Source: Chloroflexota bacterium
GTDB lineage: Bacteria; Chloroflexota; Anaerolineae; 4572-78; J111
Length of the DNA stretch: 46,655 nucleotides
NCBI GenBank assembly: GCA_016860845.1
Contig: BOKF01000064.1
Location: 1 to 46,655, forward strand
Direction of reading: 5' to 3'
The position numbers and the translations under genes are program-made. Of the stretch, positions 44,000 through 46,655 are shown piece by piece. Under the pieces are notes generated by a model. It saw only the letters and a list, made by a program, of their open reading frames with translations, was not told the DNA's origin and did not search any database. The stretch's first letter is position 1; each line of letters begins with the position of its first letter.

Positions 44000-44057
44000 G
44001 TGAAACGTGAAACGTGATAAATAGACACTGCTGCGGTCTTCACGTTTCACGTTTCAC
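44000..44057. repeat. Heptamer-word palindrome between binding-protein and permease genes
   Basis: Left arm GTGAAAC, GTGAAAC, GTGA (44000-44017) and right arm TCACGTT, TCACGTT, TCAC (44040-44057) form a perfect 18-bp stem with a 22-base loop. Its place right after the binding-protein gene is where stabilising hairpins usually raise binding-protein mRNA over permease mRNA. Confidence 0.88.
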
Positions 44058-44072
44058 ACTCTAATCCAGAGC

Positions 44073-45386
44073 TTATTCTTTCAAAGCGTCGGCGTTGGCA
44101 ATTTCGTTGGTAAAGCGATCAACAAAGGCTGATTTATTGTTGCCACAATAATCAAAGTCGTAATTGATGAGATTCACTTCTAACAACTCAGGCCGAGAAG
44201 CCTCAGCCCCAATCACCGTGGGCGCTTGAAAGGCGTTATACTTGGGACCAAGTTCCTGGGCAGCCGGGGTCAAGGCCCAGTCAATCCATAACTTAGCCAG
44301 GTCAGGATTCTTAGCCCCTTTGATAAGGGCCGTGCCGCCGATTTCGTAACCGGTGCCCTCCGCCGGGAAGGTCAATTGCAGTGGCAGTCCAGCTTCAATC
44401 TGCTTGACGATGTCGTGGGAGAAGACAACGCTGGTGCCAGCTTCGCCGCTACCCGCAAAACGAGCCGGAGCAGAACCGCTCTTGGTGAATTGCAGCACAT
44501 TATCAGCGAAAGCCCGCATATATTCCCAACCAGCCTCTTCACCCCTTAATTGTAAAATGGTACACAGGGCAGTATAGGAAGTACCAGAACTGGAGGGGTG
44601 GGCAATCAAAACCTGATCCTTCCACTCCGGTTTGATCAACTCATCCCAGGAAGTGGGCGCGACTAGGCCAGGGTGGGCTTCCAGGTAATCGAGGTTGGTG
44701 GCAAAGCCCAGCGTGCCAATGTAAATACCAAACCAGGAGTTATCCGGTGCTTTCATCAATTGAGGATCGCGCAGGTTAACCGCGTTAGGAGAGTCGTAAG
44801 GTTCAAGCAAGCCCTCTTTGGCTGCAGTAATGTAGCTGTCAATTGGCCCGCCCCACCAGACGTCGAACTGGGGATTGCTCGCCTCGTTGCGCAGACGAGT
44901 CAGCGACTCGCCGCTAGACATGCGGATCCAGTTAATCTGGATGCCAGGATAGAGTTTGTTAAATTCAGGAATCTGGCCCTCGCACCACTCCAGCTCAACC
45001 ACACAGAGCAGGTTCAATTCCCCGGTAATGTCTGGCGAGCCGGTGGTTGTGGCCGCCGCTCGCTCCGCCGAAAACTCCTCAAAATATTGAGCCGCTTCAC
45101 TCTCATCAGGAATCCATAATTTTTGCCCCACTTCAATCACGTTGGGGTTGGCGATAGCGGCAAAACTGTCATCCTCAGTGGCCTTGGCGTTGGTCGCTTT
45201 CCAGATGACCGGCCAGGCCAGCACATCGCCGTAATTCTTTTCGGCCAGCTTGCTCAACCAATCGTCGGCCTGAACGGTGTACTCCTGACCGCCGCCCTGG
45301 GGCAGAGGGGCAGCCGCACTGGCGACACCCGCCACTACGGTGAACAAGAGCAAGGCCACTAAAGTTAAACCAAGAATCTTTTTCAT
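44073..45386 (-). CDS. LysM-fused ABC substrate-binding protein (AfuA/FbpA-like)
   Basis: A 437-residue exported protein. A signal peptide (residues 1 to about 25, ending ASAAA) is followed by a LysM-like domain (about 36-93, YTVQADDWLSKLAEKNYG to VGQKLWIP). A linker and an extracellular binding domain come next (about 121-437, LNLLCVVELEWCEGQIPEF, FDVWWGGPIDSYITAAKEGLL, GTLGFATNLDYL, SGSAPARFAGSGEAG). There is no lipobox, so LysM probably replaces the lipid anchor by binding the cell wall. AGGAGG lies 5 bases before the ATG. AfuA/PhnS-type proteins bind iron, hexose phosphates or aminoethylphosphonate. The PHO-box-like promoter favours a phosphorus compound, as inference. Confidence 0.88.
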   Translation of the reverse strand: MKKILGLTLVALLLFTVVAGVASAAAPLPQGGGQEYTVQADDWLSKLAEKNYGDVLAWPVIWKATNAKATEDDSFAAIANPNVIEVGQKLWIPDESEAAQYFEEFSAERAAATTTGSPDITGELNLLCVVELEWCEGQIPEFNKLYPGIQINWIRMSSGESLTRLRNEASNPQFDVWWGGPIDSYITAAKEGLLEPYDSPNAVNLRDPQLMKAPDNSWFGIYIGTLGFATNLDYLEAHPGLVAPTSWDELIKPEWKDQVLIAHPSSSGTSYTALCTILQLRGEEAGWEYMRAFADNVLQFTKSGSAPARFAGSGEAGTSVVFSHDIVKQIEAGLPLQLTFPAEGTGYEIGGTALIKGAKNPDLAKLWIDWALTPAAQELGPKYNAFQAPTVIGAEASRPELLEVNLINYDFDYCGNNKSAFVDRFTNEIANADALKE

Positions 45387-45467
45387 ACAATCCTCCTTTA
45401 TTGAATAGAAAATTTAGAAATGTAAAAATGTGCCTGTACTGCGAAACGGAACAATCCCGGCTAAAGC

Positions 45468-45513
45468 AAAACAGGCCAATCAACCGATTATTTATCGGCT
45501 AACTGGCCCGTTT
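45468..45513 (-). promoter_or_regulatory. Terminator-like hairpin in the importer leader
   Basis: The arms 45472-45488 and 45494-45510 pair fully on the minus strand (13 Watson-Crick, 4 G-U), extended by three A-T pairs, with a 5-base loop. They are followed by TTTTGCTTT. On the plus strand four positions are mismatched, so the structure is made for minus-strand RNA. It could be an attenuator, or the terminator of the HAD gene. Confidence 0.6.
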
Positions 45514-45659
45514 CTATCAAATTGATTTGCCAAATTGGAGTGCTGCTTAGAAATTCAGAGGGTTTTTTGTCAGATCGTCCGCCGAGCGTCATTGCTCACC
45601 TATAAGCGCTTATTAATCTATCATCCCAAGATGATGAATTGCGTTGTTACGGCAAGCAC

Positions 45660-45688
45660 ACGATAGCATACTCTCGGAGATTTGTCAA
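45660..45688 (-). promoter_or_regulatory. Sigma70-type promoter of the ABC importer
   Basis: Consensus TTGACA (plus 45683-45688), a 17-base spacer and TATCGT (plus 45660-45665) on the minus strand, with the start site near 45653. Confidence 0.7.
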
Positions 45689-45739
45689 TGTTAAGCGGGA
45701 ATTAAGGAAATTTTAAGTGACTGTTAAATGTTTGTTAAA
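45689..45739 (-). promoter_or_regulatory. PHO-box-like array of five 11-bp repeats
   Basis: On the minus strand the heptamers TTTAACA, TTTAACA, CTTAAAA, CTTAATT and CTTAACA begin at exact 11-base intervals (plus positions 45733, 45722, 45711, 45700 and 45689). The last touches the -35 box. PhoB/PhoP-type activators bind 11-bp direct repeats, and the cyanobacterial Pho box is a set of (C/T)TTAA repeats of this pitch. Confidence 0.7.
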
Positions 45740-45756
45740 TACCTTTAACATTTTTC

Positions 45757-46491
45757 TCATGGCAGCGACCAATAGTCTAGAATCTCCTGGAGTCCGGCCG
45801 CCTCAGGCTGGCTTGAAACGTACTTCACGATGGCCTTGACCTCGGCGATAGCATTGACCGGGGCGGCGGGCCGTCCCACCAAGCGCAAAAAATCAGTATC
45901 GGCCCGCGAGTCGCCCACCCCGCCCATTTCCATTGGGTCAATACCGGTGACTTGGGCTAGCCAGCGCAAACCGCTGCCCTTATCAATTCCGGCCGGATGA
46001 ATATTCAAGGCGAGAGAGGCCGGAGTGACCACAAATTCGTTAGTGATCTCGGCGACAATCGCCTGGACTTCGGGTATCAAATCTACCAGGGTTAAAGGAG
46101 GATGGGCGAACAGGGTGTAACAGACACTCTTGCCGGGCTGCCAGTAGGCCCGTCCTGGCTGCACCACGGTCTGCTCAAGCCGCTCGACAACCGTGCGTAA
46201 TTTAGCCAGATGCGTTGGCGTCAAGCCCGGGGCGCTTTGAAACTGGTACGTCTGCGGGAAATAGAGACCGGCGCCGCTTTCATAGAGAGCCGGCTGCCAG
46301 CCGTCAATGGCCTGCATAACCGCTTCGACGTAGGGCGACGGCCGGCCCGTGTTGATAGTCACGGCGGGGATCGCTTCATCCCGACGGGCACGGCGATTCA
46401 AGTTGCCCAGCCGGGCCAGCAGGCCAAGATCAAAAGGGTGAGCCTCGCCCTGGGAAAGAACGCCGTCAATATCGAGGACAATGAGTTTCAT
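45757..46491 (-). CDS. HAD-superfamily (Cof/MPGP-like) phosphatase
   Basis: A 244-residue haloacid-dehalogenase-type hydrolase of the Cof / sucrose-phosphate / mannosyl-3-phosphoglycerate phosphatase group. Motif I DIDGVL is at the N terminus, motif II is TINTGR, the motif III lysine is in GIDKGSGL and motif IV is GVGDSRADTDFL. A cap domain occupies about residues 85-170. These enzymes remove phosphate from sugar phosphates or related compounds; the substrate here is open. It lies directly upstream of, and in the same direction as, the PHO-box-controlled importer, but has its own transcription. No strong ribosome site precedes ATG 46491. Confidence 0.85.
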   Translation of the reverse strand: MKLIVLDIDGVLSQGEAHPFDLGLLARLGNLNRRARRDEAIPAVTINTGRPSPYVEAVMQAIDGWQPALYESGAGLYFPQTYQFQSAPGLTPTHLAKLRTVVERLEQTVVQPGRAYWQPGKSVCYTLFAHPPLTLVDLIPEVQAIVAEITNEFVVTPASLALNIHPAGIDKGSGLRWLAQVTGIDPMEMGGVGDSRADTDFLRLVGRPAAPVNAIAEVKAIVKYVSSQPEAAGLQEILDYWSLP

Positions 46492-46571
46492 AGGCTATTG
46501 TCATGTTGACCTTTCTGAATTAGACTAGTATTACAGCGCAATGTTGCTAACAAAATAACTAAAAAGACAAA

Positions 46572-46626
46572 GGCATGGTATGTTTCTCCAACCACGAGCC
46601 AAGTGGGAAGGAGAAAATACCATGCC
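46572..46626 (+). other. Large hairpin enclosing the ribosome site and start codon of the last gene
   Basis: The left arm 46572-46589 pairs with 46610-46626 (17 bp with one bulged G). A small inner stem, CCAC with GTGG, lies in the loop. The right arm contains part of the AAGGAG site (46608-46613) and the ATG at 46622. Confidence 0.8.
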
Positions 46627-46655
46627 TAACGAAATTATAACCAAGATTCAGTTTA
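46622..46655 (+). CDS. Start of an unidentified gene (partial, runs out of window)
   Basis: ATG 46622 with AAGGAG about 8 bases upstream opens a frame reading MPNEIITKIQF before the window ends. Too little is present to name a family. The start codon and ribosome site lie in a strong hairpin, a device used by several transposase genes to block translation from read-through RNA, so a transposase is one possibility. Confidence 0.4.
   Translation, partial: MPNEIITKIQF

Larger units (their letters stand above)
45387..45756 (-). promoter_or_regulatory. 370-base control region and long leader of the ABC importer operon
   Basis: This stretch has no gene. On the minus strand it holds, in order, five 11-bp repeats, a -35/-10 pair, a leader of about 265 bases with one strong hairpin, and the AGGAGG site. 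No known riboswitch consensus was recognised in the leader. Confidence 0.7.

Noticed and set aside
40467..45386. Ferric iron importer as a firm assignment
   Set aside because: Sequence family alone cannot separate iron from phosphonate or sugar-phosphate importers, and the PHO-box-like array points away from iron.
45513..45653. Known riboswitch in the importer leader
   Set aside because: No conserved core of any riboswitch class I know could be matched; only one hairpin is clear.

Overview
The window reads as a stretch of a Chloroflexota (Anaerolineae-like) chromosome. This is inferred from protein style: Thr/Pro stalks with SH3b-like tails, lipoproteins ending in a WPDASLGC-type domain, many HisKA_2-type sensor kinases, a LysM-tethered transport protein and dispersed short-word palindromes. 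Gene density is high. The window is probably bounded by mobile-element debris: an IS630-like transposase tail at the left edge, and at the right edge a gene start buried in a large hairpin.

Region 1 (191-1285) holds leuB and its terminator. Region 2 (1514-21235) is a 20-kb, one-direction signalling island. It contains a lone receiver, a metallophosphoesterase, three HisKA_2-type kinases, three HisKA-type kinases (one a large hybrid), two GGDEF-EAL proteins and a PotD-like lipoprotein translationally coupled to a membrane sensor kinase. Repeated receivers and kinase cores, a C-terminal remnant of the lipoprotein gene and a stranded kinase fragment show growth by local duplication and decay.

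Region 3 (21397-24688) is a compact cluster: a frameshifted coiled-coil protein, a single-pass membrane protein with a Thr/Pro stalk and SH3b-like tail, a Rab/Ras-like small GTPase, and a PAS-like module that also forms the N terminus of the upstream GGDEF-EAL protein. It looks like a GTPase-controlled envelope system and is the main candidate for an undescribed system.

Region 4 (24713-32784) is mostly housekeeping. It has a class III aminotransferase, divergent pgeF-pipY-proC-yggT-yggU, a lipoprotein, an acidic repeat protein, a PYROXD2-like flavoprotein and an RRM protein. Region 5 (33041-40287, all minus) has a C45 acyltransferase-like hydrolase, hemA, moeA, rpiA and tkt. Region 6 (40467-46491, minus) is an AfuABC/FbpABC-type ABC importer, with a LysM-fused binding protein and an enlarged permease, plus a HAD phosphatase. 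Its promoter carries a TTGACA box preceded by five exactly phased 11-bp (T/C)TTAA repeats that resemble a PHO box, so phosphate-starvation control and a phosphorylated or phosphonate substrate are inferred.

A second theme is a set of intergenic palindromes at about 27.8, 38.2, 41.6 and 44.0 kb, with weaker relatives at 26.1, 34.4 and 37.2-37.5 kb. Each is built from tandem 7-nt words (9-nt in one case). The words differ between loci but match between the two arms of each hairpin. One pair of arms flanks a decayed GxxExxY-type gene.
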